Shown: positions 47,001 through 55,263, numbered from the stretch's first letter. The stretch: 64,000 nucleotides of DNA from Micrococcales bacterium (GCA_021287075.1 JAJTBD010000001.1:186001-250000), one strand, 5' to 3'. The notes: generated by a model not told the origin, from the sequence alone. Made by a program: numbers and translations.

Positions 47001-47444
47001 CACGCGGGCGAACTGGTCGCGGCCGAGCCCGATCACCGTGCGGATGACGTCGTCGGCCTCGCCATGGCGGGTGGCCAGCGTCGACCAGGCGGACCCGTCA
47101 TGCTCCTCGAGATGGACGGTGGCGGGGACGTCGGTGCCCCGGCCCGGACGGGTGAATGCCGGGCTGCGCGTGACCCGCAGCCGCCGCCCGGAGGAGGTGA
47201 AGTCAAGCGTGACGACCGGCCTGGTGCCGGGCTCGGCATGCTGGGAGGCCAGCGACCGAGCGGAGCGATCGCCGGGCACATCGGCAAAGAGGGCGAAGCA
47301 GACCGCGTCGAGCAGGCTGGTCTTGCCCGCGCCGGTGGGCCCGTGGACCAGGAAGAGGCCCGCGTCGCTCACCGCGTCGAAGTCGATGTCGACGCGGTCG
47401 CGGAACGGACCGAAGGCGCTCACCTCGAGCGAGTGGATCCTCAT
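44064..47444 (-). CDS. sbcC: Exonuclease subunit SbcC (SMC-like ATPase)
   Basis: With SbcD, opens and trims hairpins and blocked DNA ends. The 1126-residue protein has the N-terminal ATPase part (MRIHSLEVSAFGPFRDRVDI, HGPTGAGKTSLLDAVCFALF), long coiled coils around a zinc hook CPCPVC near residue 557, and the C-terminal half with the signature SGGESFMVSLSLALGLAD and LFIDEGFGTLDEE. ATG 47444 starts one base past the sbcD stop. The last 28 residues are tandem heptads. This 3.4-kb gene and its flanks (43-50 kb) have no GTATGCCG octamer. Confidence 0.95.
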   Translation of the reverse strand: MRIHSLEVSAFGPFRDRVDIDFDAVSDAGLFLVHGPTGAGKTSLLDAVCFALFADVPGDRSARSLASQHAEPGTRPVVTLDFTSSGRRLRVTRSPAFTRPGRGTDVPATVHLEEHDGSAWSTLATRHGEADDVIRTVIGLGRDQFARVVMLPQGDFAAFLRAGADERAQLLQRLFDVSGFTDVEAWLGQQRRAAAEQVRAESARLQEALRSLGDGLAALPHSVDADPLRETPPVADTDWTGLPIAEIPAALDGTLGQLEELAGLAQAVLDAASLDEATATTQESAARRTAELQTRGRRASLLLDEMAEGAAATDALRARLEAADRSACCDAAIGLQRAASDDASDAGERLATARLEALSTLTAEFAERVDLTAAAATLSPDMTGDLATFSPETAAFLAEPVTLTPGTAALLAEQLGAARSHSDPILLAGRAATAAAQQAHTWAGHADEILSAASTFEALESRRRTIADEIAAHSATAERSREAALALVSAKSALASLAERTSLLAQLAEARDSAARAGLAAEHAREVWTTAREQLVSLQEARLADMAGELAASLDDGCPCPVCGSTQHPTPAQRHSGVTPEQIEAAEGARADAESRHTRACAALARDQSQVETLVGRLGEGPLDAELTLAMAEATERVQSLTETAGQLSLATAALGRARDEASATAAEVTALQTRTSQLVEGLDAAAASTTQELLRLRGQLAEHRGDCCCVAVPDEAAARAAVSEAIEALGSAAGLDADGSRDRRAAAIGAGLTQAGQALTALAAALAGVRRGHTSTVTAVERLLTAHQTRETASATLRERAVALREVLRDNDFDDEAAALEAALPLRERTGLREQIGAYDREWTRAQDVLADAEVAVAMAADEPDLAAATERLRETKRAHLQAKAAETTAREALTRAQSQAARIRAQVGSLGPAQERSHALSALADLTQGHGDNVRKMALSTYVLAARLERVVSLSNERLATMGDGRYELEYDDTPANRRSRAGLGLAVRDRWTGHSRDTSTLSGGESFMVSLSLALGLADAVREEAGGFDLQTLFIDEGFGTLDEERLEEVMAVLDTLRSGGRAVGVVSHVGDLRLRIPVQIEVAKTPQGSSVRVRHDGTDASHDGTDASHDATDAGREGTDAA
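44067..44150 (-). repeat. Four 21-bp tandem repeats at the 3' end of sbcC
   Basis: Four in-frame units encode HDGTDAS, HDGTDAS, HDATDAG and REGTDAA, directly before the stop. The first two units are identical in protein and differ at two bases in DNA. Confidence 0.9.
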
Positions 47445-47445
47445 C

Positions 47446-48666
47446 TCAGGCGACACCCCTGTCGTGGCGGCGGCCATCGGCGGACGCCGCAGCGTCGCCG
47501 GACCTCAGCCCATCGCGCCCGACGCCGCCCTCACCGTCGCGCCCGGCCCGCTCGAGCCGGGAGCGCTCGATGGCCTCGCGCAGCAGCCCCCGCTCGGTGG
47601 GGGTGGCCTCGGCGCCGCCGCGCACGTGGGCGACGAAGTCACAGCAGACATCGAGCGGGCTGCGGGCAGCGACCCGGGAGGCATAGCTGGTGATGGGTGT
47701 CGCGGCGCCCTGTGGGTCGAAGGACAGCGAGAGCGTGTGGGGGAAGCGGCGACGCAGCTGCTCCATCGCACCCAGCGGCCGGATCGGATCGGTGAGCACG
47801 ACCTGGCACCACGCGTCCTCGGCATGGTCGTGCTCCCGGCTGCCGAGCAGATCGGCGAGTTCGCCGCGCAGCACCGCCAGCCGGCGGTGCACGGGCGCCG
47901 CCACCGCCTCTGCCTGGGCCGGGCCCTCGCCCACGGTCACCAGCCAGGAGCCCTTGGTGTGGGCCGCCTCGCCGAACGACATGGCCACCGGCGAGCCGGA
48001 ATAGCGGGCGTGCTCGGCGACCTGCTGCGGGCCGTGGATGTGGCCGAGCGCGACGTAGTCGACATCACCGAAGACATCTGTCGGCACCGCGCTGACACCT
48101 CCCACGGAGATGTCGCGCTCGGAGGAGCTGGTGGTCGCACCGGTCACGAACGCGTGGGCCATCACCACCGCCGGGCCGCCCCGTCGCTCGCGGTCGGCCT
48201 GGACCCGCTGCATGGCGGAGCGCAGCACGCCCGCGTGTGTGCGGTCGGCCGACCCCAGGGGCCCGGCGGCGGCCTCGGGCTCGAGATAGGGGAGGGGATA
48301 GACGGCGACGCCGCCGACCTCGACCGGGCGGCCGATGTCACGCACATCGGTGCGGATGTGCAGACCGGCCCGCTCGAGCAGGCCGGAGCCGAAGCCGAGC
48401 CGGATGGTCGAGTCGTGGTTGCCGCTGGAGACGATGACCGTCGCGCCGGTGTCGACCAGCCGCTCGAGGGTGTCACCGAGGAGGCGCACGGCCTCGGGCG
48501 AGGGGAGCGCCCGGTCATAGACATCGCCGGAGACCAGGACCGCGTCCACCTGCTCGGACCGGGCGGTCTCGACCAGGTGGTCGAGGAAGAGCTCATGCGC
48601 AGGAGCCAGCCCGACCTGGTGGAACGAGCGTCCCAGGTGCCAGTCGGAGGTGTGGATCAAGCGCAT
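47446..48666 (-). CDS. sbcD: Exonuclease subunit SbcD
   Basis: Mn-dependent nuclease partner of SbcC. The 406-residue protein begins MRLIHTSDWHLGRSFHQ and shows the metallophosphatase motifs SGDVYDRA, VSSGNHDS, VVMAHAFV and ALGHIHGPQ. Starts leaderless at ATG 48666 and is directly followed by sbcC. The C-terminal tail is charged and Gly/Arg-rich. Confidence 0.95.
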   Translation of the reverse strand: MRLIHTSDWHLGRSFHQVGLAPAHELFLDHLVETARSEQVDAVLVSGDVYDRALPSPEAVRLLGDTLERLVDTGATVIVSSGNHDSTIRLGFGSGLLERAGLHIRTDVRDIGRPVEVGGVAVYPLPYLEPEAAAGPLGSADRTHAGVLRSAMQRVQADRERRGGPAVVMAHAFVTGATTSSSERDISVGGVSAVPTDVFGDVDYVALGHIHGPQQVAEHARYSGSPVAMSFGEAAHTKGSWLVTVGEGPAQAEAVAAPVHRRLAVLRGELADLLGSREHDHAEDAWCQVVLTDPIRPLGAMEQLRRRFPHTLSLSFDPQGAATPITSYASRVAARSPLDVCCDFVAHVRGGAEATPTERGLLREAIERSRLERAGRDGEGGVGRDGLRSGDAAASADGRRHDRGVA

Positions 48667-48673
48667 ACCCGAG

Positions 48674-48679
48674 AGGCTA
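48674..48679 (-). promoter_or_regulatory. -10 box TAGCCT, leaderless promoter of sbcDC
   Basis: Minus-strand TAGCCT ends 7 bases before the ATG at 48666. Confidence 0.55.
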
Positions 48680-48803
48680 GGAGAGAGGTCCGACAGTCGA
48701 GTGGAGGCAGGACGGCGCGCCCCGCATGGCCTGTGTCATGATCGACGGCGTCGAGGTCACCGGCGGTCCTGGTGGCCGCCTCCGACAAAAGGGGATGACC
48801 GAC

Positions 48804-50285
48804 GTGGGCGCAGAGGTCCAGGCAGCCAGCTATACCCGTGAGCAGCGCCAGCGCTATCGAGAGAAGGTGCGCCAGAACCTCGACGTCTTCGAGCGGATGC
48901 TGGCCGAGAGCGCCTTCGAGATGGCCCGGCCGATGACCGGCATGGAGATCGAGCTCAACCTCGTCGACGAGGGCTGCCAGCCCCATTTCCACAACGCCGA
49001 GGTGCTCGAGGCGATCGCCGACCCCGGCTATCAGACGGAGCTGGCCCAATACAACATCGAGCTCAACGTCGACCCGAGGCCCCTGCCCGGGGACTCCGCC
49101 CTCCAGCTGGAGGAGGACCTGCGGCATTCGCTCAACGCCGCCGACGCCAAGGCCCAGGAGGTCGGCTCGCGGATCGTCCCCATCGGGATCCTGCCGACCC
49201 TCATGCCCGAGCACTTCCAGCAGGAGTGGATCAGCGACAACCTGCGGTATGCCGCGCTGAACGACTCGATCTTCGTGGCCCGCGGCGAGGACATCGCCAT
49301 CGACATCGAGGGCCCGACGGGGGAGCGGCTGCATGTCTTCGCCGACTCGATCGCGCCCGAGTCGGCGTGCACCTCGGTGCAGCTGCATCTCCAGGTCGCC
49401 CCGCGCGACTTCGCCCGGCACTGGAACGCCGCGCAGGCGCTGTCCGCGCCCCAGCTGGCGCTGGCCGCCAACAGCCCCTTCTTCTTCGGCAAGCACCTGC
49501 ACGCCGAGACGCGCATCGAGCTGTTCACCCAGTCCACCGACACCCGCCCCATCGAGCTGCGCAACCAGGGGGTGCGGCCCCGCGTCTTCTTCGGGGAGCG
49601 GTGGATCACCTCGATCTTCGACCTGTTCGAGGAGAACGTCCGCTACTTCCCGGCGCTGCTGGCCGACACCACCGACGAGGACCCCGTCGCAGTGCTCGAC
49701 GCCGGCGGGGCACCCGAGCTGGCCGAGCTGCGGCTGCACAACGGCACGATCTACCGGTGGAACCGGCCCATCTACGACATCGTGGGGGACCGGCCCCATC
49801 TGCGCGTCGAGAACCGCGTGCTGCCCGCCGGGCCCACGATCATCGACGTGCTGGCAAACGCCGCGTTCTACTACGGCGTGATCCGGCGGCTGGCCGCCGA
49901 CGACCGCCCCGTCTGGACCCGGATGAGCTTCGCCGCCGCAGAGCAGAACTTCCGCACCGCCGCGCGGCAGGGCCTGGAGTCCCGCCTCTACTGGCCCGGC
50001 TTCGGCGAGCTCGCCAGCGACGAGCTGGTGCTGCGCCATCTGCTGCCGCTGGCCAACGAGGGGCTGGAGGACTGGGGTGTCTCGCAGGCCGTGCGCGACC
50101 GCTATCTCTCGGTGATCGAGGGCCGCTGCACCACGGGCGTCAACGGCGCCCAGTGGCAGGTCGAGGCGGTCCGCCGACTGGAGGAGCGGGGGGCAGACCG
50201 GGCCACCGCGCTGTCCCAGATGCTCGCGGCATACATCGAGCGGATGGACACCAACGCCCCCGTGCACACGTGGGAGCTGCCCTGA
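48804..50285 (+). CDS. GCS2-type glutamate--cysteine ligase family protein
   Basis: A 493-residue soluble protein with YTREQRQRYREKVRQNLDVF, the metal/ATP-site phrase MTGMEIELNLVDEGCQP, YNIELNVDPRPLPGDSALQ, SVQLHLQVAPRDFARHWNAA and NSPFFFGKHLHAETRIELF, as in the carboxylate-amine ligase (GCS2) superfamily. Mycothiol producers do not need glutathione, so the true substrate may differ. GTG 48804 gives the MGAEV start seen in relatives and has AGGGG 9 bases upstream; ATG 48795 is an alternative. Confidence 0.8.
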   Translation: MGAEVQAASYTREQRQRYREKVRQNLDVFERMLAESAFEMARPMTGMEIELNLVDEGCQPHFHNAEVLEAIADPGYQTELAQYNIELNVDPRPLPGDSALQLEEDLRHSLNAADAKAQEVGSRIVPIGILPTLMPEHFQQEWISDNLRYAALNDSIFVARGEDIAIDIEGPTGERLHVFADSIAPESACTSVQLHLQVAPRDFARHWNAAQALSAPQLALAANSPFFFGKHLHAETRIELFTQSTDTRPIELRNQGVRPRVFFGERWITSIFDLFEENVRYFPALLADTTDEDPVAVLDAGGAPELAELRLHNGTIYRWNRPIYDIVGDRPHLRVENRVLPAGPTIIDVLANAAFYYGVIRRLAADDRPVWTRMSFAAAEQNFRTAARQGLESRLYWPGFGELASDELVLRHLLPLANEGLEDWGVSQAVRDRYLSVIEGRCTTGVNGAQWQVEAVRRLEERGADRATALSQMLAAYIERMDTNAPVHTWELP

Positions 50286-50319
50286 CCCGATCCGGGGCCC
50301 GGCGCGCGCACCGCGCCGC

Positions 50320-50325
50320 TAGGAT
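50320..50325 (+). promoter_or_regulatory. -10 box TAGGAT, leaderless promoter
   Basis: TAGGAT ends 6 bases before GTG 50332. Confidence 0.6.
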
Positions 50326-50331
50326 CGCGCC

Positions 50332-51660
50332 GTGACCCAGCTCGTCGGCGCCCTGCGGAGCGCTCTCGGCGTGGTCGGGTATGCCGCGCGCCTCCTTGCG
50401 CGGCACTGGCCCGGTCTCGTGCTCATCTATCTCCTCGGTGCGGCCGCCCACAACGGTCTGCTCTGGGCGGCGGTGGCGATCAGCTCGTGGAGCCCGTTCG
50501 TCGCCGGCCTCGTGCTGCCGCTGGTGCCCATCTCGACGCTGACCGCCCTGATCCTGGCGCTGCGCCACCTCTCGCCCTACCTGCCCGCGGTGCATCGCGG
50601 GATGCTGGCCAGCGAGGACGGCACCGGGGTCGTGGGCTCCCCGACCCGGCGCCGTCTCGCGCTGCTGGCCTCGACGCTGATCCCCTTCCTGACCGTCTAC
50701 ACCTCACAGGGCTACCTGAAGGAGGACGGCCAGGCCTTCGTCAACGCGGCGGTCACCGACGAGTTCAACTCGGGCTTCAGTTTCTGGAACCTCGACATCA
50801 ACACCGACCGCACGGTGATGGCGACGGGCTGGGCGTTCGCGGCCATCGTGCTGATCGCCTTCGCCCTGCGCACACTGCTCGACCGACTGGAGATGCCGAG
50901 CAAGGCGCCGGGCTGGGGGCTGCTCGCCGGATATCTGGAGGTCTTCTGGGTCTTCTTGCTGGCCAAGACCTTCAGCGGCTACCAGTACCAGATCTGGGCG
51001 TGGGTGCGCGAGCGCCGCTTCAGCCAGTGGTGCCTGGACACGTGGGCCTCGCTCGTCGAGCTGATGGGGCCGGTCGGCAAGCCGGTCGACCGGGCGGTCC
51101 AGTGGTTCTGGGGCGCGCTCGGCGAGGCCGACGCGATCGTCGTCATCCCCGTGGCGTGGCTGACGGTGGGCGCGGTCGTCTATGGCCAGCGGCTCGTGCG
51201 GCCGGAGCGGGAGCCGGTCGAGCGTCCATGGGCCCGGGCCGCGACCCGCGTCCCGGCACCTGTGCGCCGGGCCGGTGCGGAGGCGACCGAGTCGGTGCGC
51301 TCGCGCTTCTCCGCGCTGGTGGACGGCCTGCGGTTGCTCGCCGTCGCCGGGCTGGGTCCCATGCTGCTCTTCTGCCTGGTCTTCCTGCTGGCCCGCCAGG
51401 TGGAGTATGCCGCGCAGGAGCTCATGCGGCTGGCCGTCGGCCCGCGCGATGCCAACACCGCGCTGGCCTTCGCCCCGCACCGCAACATGGTCGCGCGAGG
51501 CTGCTACACCGTCGTGCTCGTGGCGCTGCTCGGCGCCGCCATTGACCGGATCCTCGGCGGGTCTCAGCCAGCGGGCGACAGCTCGAAGAAGGCCGCGTCC
51601 GGTGGCGTGAACCAGACGACCAGTCGCGCCGGCGACGCCGACGCGGGCATCGACACATAG
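50332..51660 (+). CDS. Multi-pass membrane protein, unknown function
   Basis: A 442-residue protein with about seven membrane segments (around 27-47, 52-80, 103-122, 163-183, 200-215, 265-285, 335-355, 385-405). A conserved-looking outside loop contains YTSQGYLKEDGQAFVNAAV and FSFWNLDINTDRTVMATGW. The last 34 residues are hydrophilic and are encoded antisense to the end of the convergent gene at 51564. I do not recognise the family. Its neighbours, three single-pass proteins on the other strand, are also unrecognised, so the four may form one envelope module. Confidence 0.75.
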   Translation: MTQLVGALRSALGVVGYAARLLARHWPGLVLIYLLGAAAHNGLLWAAVAISSWSPFVAGLVLPLVPISTLTALILALRHLSPYLPAVHRGMLASEDGTGVVGSPTRRRLALLASTLIPFLTVYTSQGYLKEDGQAFVNAAVTDEFNSGFSFWNLDINTDRTVMATGWAFAAIVLIAFALRTLLDRLEMPSKAPGWGLLAGYLEVFWVFLLAKTFSGYQYQIWAWVRERRFSQWCLDTWASLVELMGPVGKPVDRAVQWFWGALGEADAIVVIPVAWLTVGAVVYGQRLVRPEREPVERPWARAATRVPAPVRRAGAEATESVRSRFSALVDGLRLLAVAGLGPMLLFCLVFLLARQVEYAAQELMRLAVGPRDANTALAFAPHRNMVARGCYTVVLVALLGAAIDRILGGSQPAGDSSKKAASGGVNQTTSRAGDADAGIDT

Positions 51661-52220
51661 ACATAGCGGTCATAGGCCGGCGGGCGCCTGAGGTCCTCGG
51701 GCGCGGGCGTGGAGTCCTTGGTGACCGCGATGCCGGGTCCGGGCGACTCGATGCTGTCGCACAGGTCGAGGGTCGAGGTGCCGGTCTCGAACATCTGGAG
51801 GCCGGGGGAGTAGGGCCGGCCGGCCGCGTCGCGGATCTCGCCCTGACACCGGATATAGGCGGTCGGCTCGGCCTCGACGCGCAGGGTCAGCCGCCACAGC
51901 GACTGCCCGGCGGGCACGGTCACGGCGCGCGGCTGCGCGCCCGGATGGTCGAGCACCTCCGAGGTGACCCGGCGGGTGTCGACCACCCGCAGCCGCACAC
52001 GCGCGTCGTGCCAGCCCTGGGCGTCCTCGTAGTGGTTGGTCAGGGAGGCGCGGCCGTCGGCGACGACCTCGATCCGGTCGCGCGGCGCGGCATCCCACCA
52101 GTATGTCCCGACCCGCTGACTGCTCAGGCCGAGGGCCAGCATGAGCGCGAAGGGCAGGGCGACCAGGGTGCGGGCGTACTGCTGCCGGAAGCCCCGCCTC
52201 GGGGCCGTGCTGCTGCTCAT
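51564..52220 (-). CDS. Single-pass membrane protein, unknown, third of a triplet
   Basis: A 218-residue protein: membrane segment at about 17-34 (LVALPFALMLALGL), then an all-outside beta-rich domain (RIEVVADGRASLTNHYEDAQ, LRLTLRVEAEPTAYIRCQ, TGTSTLDLCDSIESPGPG, YVYVSMPASASPARLVVWF) with two cysteines. Its start overlaps the upstream gene by 4 bases, and its 3' end overlaps the convergent membrane protein gene by 97 bases. The outside domain resembles those of the next two genes in plan (anchor, then domain listing physiological-sounding beta strands), but I cannot name it. Confidence 0.72.
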   Translation of the reverse strand: MSSSTAPRRGFRQQYARTLVALPFALMLALGLSSQRVGTYWWDAAPRDRIEVVADGRASLTNHYEDAQGWHDARVRLRVVDTRRVTSEVLDHPGAQPRAVTVPAGQSLWRLTLRVEAEPTAYIRCQGEIRDAAGRPYSPGLQMFETGTSTLDLCDSIESPGPGIAVTKDSTPAPEDLRRPPAYDRYVYVSMPASASPARLVVWFTPPDAAFFELSPAG

Positions 52221-52834
52221 CGGGCGAGCCCGTCGGAGCGCGGCGTGTCCCGGCCGACCTTGACCGGGTCCTTGACGGCGCGCCAGCGGGTGACCTGCTC
52301 GGGGGTGATCCCCAGGTCGATCACGGCCGCGTCGTCGCCCCGCCCCTGCGCGTCACCCAGGGAGTCGCTGCCGGCGCGGGAGACCAGCAGGGTGGCGCCG
52401 GGCAGGTGGTCAGTGGCCACCTCGAGGTATGCCGTGCACTTGGTTGGGATGCCGGGATTGGTTGTGGCGCAGGAGATCCGAGAGCGGCGCGAGGTCGGAT
52501 AGGCCCGCCCGGTGGTGTCCCGCAGCTCGGCATAGGACAGCGAGACGTTGTCCTCGCGCGGGACTGCCGTGAGGTCCACGACCACCCAGAGCGTGGGGGA
52601 GACCAGCACGTTGTTGTCCGGGGGCACGATCTGCCGGGCGCCATCCACCCTGGTCGCCCGCACGGCGGCATACCGCAGCTGCGCGGTCTCGCCGACCGCC
52701 ACGTGCCGCTCCCAGGCACGGTAGGCGCGGTTGGTGTCGGGGAGCAGGTCGGTGATCACGCGGCCGGTGGACAGCGCCGCGACGACGAGGGCGGCGGTGC
52801 CCAGCTGGGCGGTGCGGGGGCGCCAGACGCTCAT
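52217..52834 (-). CDS. Single-pass membrane protein, unknown, second of a triplet
   Basis: A 205-residue protein with an N-terminal membrane segment (about 10-25, LGTAALVVAALSTG), then an outside domain with LRYAAVRATRVDGARQI, LWVVVDLTAVPREDNVSLSY, AELRDTTGRAYPTSRR, a pair of cysteines (ISCATT, TKCTAYL), and LLVSRAGSDSLGD. The strand pattern recalls DUF4352-type immunoglobulin-like domains; that is a guess. The start and stop both overlap neighbours by 4 bases. Confidence 0.72.
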   Translation of the reverse strand: MSVWRPRTAQLGTAALVVAALSTGRVITDLLPDTNRAYRAWERHVAVGETAQLRYAAVRATRVDGARQIVPPDNNVLVSPTLWVVVDLTAVPREDNVSLSYAELRDTTGRAYPTSRRSRISCATTNPGIPTKCTAYLEVATDHLPGATLLVSRAGSDSLGDAQGRGDDAAVIDLGITPEQVTRWRAVKDPVKVGRDTPRSDGLAR

Positions 52835-53496
52835 GCCGGGCCCAGCTCGGAGAGGGGGAGGCGACCACGCGCGACAACGACCGGGTCGCGCCAGCTCAGC
52901 TGCTGGGTGATGGAGTCGGGCCGGTGGGTCAGGTCCCGGACCTGCACCGTGAGCTCCTGGGGGAGCGGCGCGCCGGGCTGCTGCTCCCAGACCATGGCCA
53001 GCTGGTAGGGGATGCCGGGGGCAAGCCAGTCGACGGGGCCGCCGTCGAGCACGTTGATGACATAGGGCGCAGGCTCCTCCTGGGCGGGGCGCTCCGTGTG
53101 GGTGCCGCTCACGAGCCCCGGCGCGTCCTCGAGCCGGACGCTCTCCTTGAGGACCTGGGGCTCCAGCGGCTCGTCGCCGACGACCTTGGCGTCGACGGCC
53201 AGGAGCAGATAGCGGCCGGGCGTCTTGCCGATGCCCGGCACGGCCAGATCGGTGCCGTGCTTGGCCTTTGCCACCGTCAGCACGAGTGGCCCGGTGGTGA
53301 CCGGCTGCTCGGCGACGACGGCCTTGGGCGGGTCGGCCGGGGCCTGCTCCAGGCCCCCGAACAGGCCCGAGACCAGCAGCGCCGCGAGGAAGGCGATGAC
53401 ACCGAGCTGGCGGATGCTGCGCGTCCCCAGCCACGACCGGCCGCGCCCCGTGAGGGCACGGAGGGGCGCGCTGTCCCGCCCCGGCGTCGTCTCCAC
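52831..53496 (-). CDS. Single-pass membrane protein, unknown, first of a triplet
   Basis: A 221-residue protein: basic N-terminus, membrane segment at about 28-47 (IRQLGVIAFLAALLVSGLFG), then an outside domain (PLVLTVAKAKHGTDLA, YLLLAVDAKVVGDEPLEP, PYVINVLDGGPVDWLAPGI, YQLAMVWEQQPGAPLPQEL, SWRDPVVVARGRLPL). GTG 53496 follows a leaderless -10 box, so this is the first gene of the three-gene minus-strand operon. Confidence 0.72.
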   Translation of the reverse strand: METTPGRDSAPLRALTGRGRSWLGTRSIRQLGVIAFLAALLVSGLFGGLEQAPADPPKAVVAEQPVTTGPLVLTVAKAKHGTDLAVPGIGKTPGRYLLLAVDAKVVGDEPLEPQVLKESVRLEDAPGLVSGTHTERPAQEEPAPYVINVLDGGPVDWLAPGIPYQLAMVWEQQPGAPLPQELTVQVRDLTHRPDSITQQLSWRDPVVVARGRLPLSELGPA

Positions 53497-53503
53497 GGTC
53501 GAG

Positions 53504-53509
53504 ATCCTA
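53504..53509 (-). promoter_or_regulatory. -10 box TAGGAT, leaderless promoter of the triplet
   Basis: Minus-strand TAGGAT ends 7 bases before the GTG at 53496. Confidence 0.6.
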
Positions 53510-53553
53510 GACCGAGAGGGAGTGCTGTCGGGGGAGTCTGAGGGCAGGGGCGG

Positions 53554-54216
53554 TCAGGGGCTGTCGACGGGCTCGTCGTCCTCGGCGTCGGGCAGGAGCG
53601 GCGTGCGGTTCCAGGTGTGGATGGCCGGCCAGCTGCGGTAGTACTCCAGCACGCTCACCGAGCCCGCGTCGAGCTGGAGGCTGGCCCCGAAGCGCGGTGC
53701 CTGCTGGAGGAAGACGGCTGCCAGCACCCGGAGGCAGTGCCCGTGCCCGACGAGGGCGACATCGCCGGTGCGCAGGGCCGGCAGCACGCGCGCGACCACT
53801 CGGCTCGCACGCGCAGCGACCTCCTCGACCGTCTCGCCCGGGGAGTCGTCACCGGCGGGCACGCCGTTGGTGAAGACATTCCAGTCGTAACCGAGCTCGG
53901 CGCGGATCTCGTCGGTGGTGCGGCCCTCATAGCCGCCGTAGTCCCACTCGAGCAGGTCGCGGTCGATCTCCGGGTGCAGGCCCGCCAGCCGGGCGGTCTC
54001 GCGGGCGCGCTGAAGCGGGGAGGAGAGCACCAGGGACCAGTCGTAGTGCCGGATCAGATGACCGGAGTGGCGCGCGAGCGCCTCGCCCCGGCGCGTGAGC
54101 GGGATGTCGGTCTGGCCCGTGTGCCGTCCCGTGCGCGACCACTCGGTCTCGCCGTGCCGGAGGAGGACGAGCTTGCCGGCTGACGGCGGTGCGGGCTGCT
54201 GGATCGACTCGGTCAC
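53554..54216 (-). CDS. Histidine phosphatase family protein (phosphoglycerate mutase-like)
   Basis: A 220-residue protein with LVLLRHGETEWSRTGRHTGQ near its start, LSSPLQRARETARLAG, the LLEWDYGGYEGRTTDEIRAE phrase and VALVGHGHCLRVLAA. The two catalytic His (in RHGE and GHGH) and both Arg are present. Likely a phosphatase of a small metabolite; the substrate is unknown. GTG 54216 has a leaderless -10 box. Confidence 0.9.
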   Translation of the reverse strand: MTESIQQPAPPSAGKLVLLRHGETEWSRTGRHTGQTDIPLTRRGEALARHSGHLIRHYDWSLVLSSPLQRARETARLAGLHPEIDRDLLEWDYGGYEGRTTDEIRAELGYDWNVFTNGVPAGDDSPGETVEEVAARASRVVARVLPALRTGDVALVGHGHCLRVLAAVFLQQAPRFGASLQLDAGSVSVLEYYRSWPAIHTWNRTPLLPDAEDDEPVDSP

Positions 54217-54222
54217 CCGCCC

Positions 54223-54228
54223 ACGATA
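54223..54228 (-). promoter_or_regulatory. -10 box TATCGT, leaderless promoter of the phosphatase gene
   Basis: Minus-strand TATCGT ends 6 bases before the GTG at 54216; back to back with the plus-strand box at 54238. Confidence 0.5.
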
Positions 54229-54237
54229 GGTGGGCAA

Positions 54238-54243
54238 TAGGCT
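54238..54243 (+). promoter_or_regulatory. -10 box TAGGCT, leaderless promoter of the DUF1697 gene
   Basis: TAGGCT ends 7 bases before ATG 54251. Divergent starts are only 34 bases apart, so the two promoters share their upstream parts. Confidence 0.6.
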
Positions 54244-54250
54244 CCGTGGC

Positions 54251-54790
54251 ATGCCACGGCACATCGCCTTCCTGCGGGCCGTCAATGTCGCGCCCAGATC
54301 TGTGCGCATGGAGCTCGTGCGCGCCGCCCTGACCGACGCCGGCTTCGACGAGGTCGCCACGCACATCCAGAGCGGCAATGTCGCGGTGACGACACCGCTT
54401 CGCAGTCGCGCCAAGGTCGAGGCGGCAGTCGCCGAGTGCCTCTCTGCCGCAGCAAAATTCGGCATCCAGGTGATGGTGCGCAGCCCGCGGGAGGTGACCG
54501 ACCTCCTGGCGCAGGTGGACGGCATGCCGGATCTGGTGCCCGGCGGTGGCCGGCGCTATGTGCTCTTTGCGCGGGAGCCGATCGCGCCCGACGTCGCCGA
54601 GCGGCTCCACGCCTGGGAGCCCGAGCGTGAGGCCGCCAGGGTCCTCGGCCGGGATGTGCTGGTCGAGCTCGGCGTGGACTTCCACAAGGCTCGACTGACT
54701 GCGGCCAGGTTGGAGAGGATGTCCGGGCCCGCCACCGCGCGCGACCTCAAGGTCGTGCGTGCCATCGAGGAGAAATGGGGATCACAATGA
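54251..54790 (+). CDS. DUF1697 family protein
   Basis: A 179-residue soluble protein with the family opening PRHIAFLRAVNVAPRSVRME, then THIQSGNVAVTT, RSRAKVEAAVAECLSAAAKF, and the conserved end MSGPATARDLKVVRAIEE (usually N-x-R-N-W in relatives). Function unknown. Its stop overlaps the OsmC gene (ATGA). Confidence 0.85.
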   Translation: MPRHIAFLRAVNVAPRSVRMELVRAALTDAGFDEVATHIQSGNVAVTTPLRSRAKVEAAVAECLSAAAKFGIQVMVRSPREVTDLLAQVDGMPDLVPGGGRRYVLFAREPIAPDVAERLHAWEPEREAARVLGRDVLVELGVDFHKARLTAARLERMSGPATARDLKVVRAIEEKWGSQ

Positions 54791-55251
54791 GCTCGACCGG
54801 TCTGCGCTCGGTCACGCTGCGCCGCACCGAGGCCGGCTCGTATGCCGCGACCAACGCCCGCGGGGGAGTGCTCGACTTCGGCTCCGGCCAGGACGAGCGC
54901 TTCACGCCGGTGGAGCTGCTGCTGGCGGCCATCGCCGGGTGCAGCTCGGTGGATGTCGATGCCGCCACCTCCCGGCACGCCGAGCCCGACACATTCGAGG
55001 TGACCGCCTCCGGTGAGAAGCTCAACGACGACCAGGGGGCCCACATGGGGCCCATCAGCGTCGAGTTCACCATCACCTTCCCCGACGGCGAGGGGGCCGA
55101 GAAGGCCCGCGCGATCGTGCCCCGCGCGATCAGGCTCTCCCACGAGAAGCTGTGCACGGTCTCGCGCACGGTCCTGCTCGGTGCTGACGTGCAGATGCGC
55201 GTGACGCCGGGGCCGGCCCAGGACCCGGCTCCCGACGCCACGCAGGCCTGA
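54787..55251 (+). CDS. OsmC family peroxiredoxin-like protein
   Basis: A 154-residue protein with FTPVELLLAAIAGCSSVDVD and RAIRLSHEKLCTVSRTVLLG; the two catalytic cysteines for thiol-dependent peroxide reduction are present. ATG 54787 overlaps the stop of the DUF1697 gene, implying coupling; ATG 54775 is an alternative. Confidence 0.88.
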   Translation: MSSTGLRSVTLRRTEAGSYAATNARGGVLDFGSGQDERFTPVELLLAAIAGCSSVDVDAATSRHAEPDTFEVTASGEKLNDDQGAHMGPISVEFTITFPDGEGAEKARAIVPRAIRLSHEKLCTVSRTVLLGADVQMRVTPGPAQDPAPDATQA

Positions 55252-55263
55252 CGGGCTCCTCGC

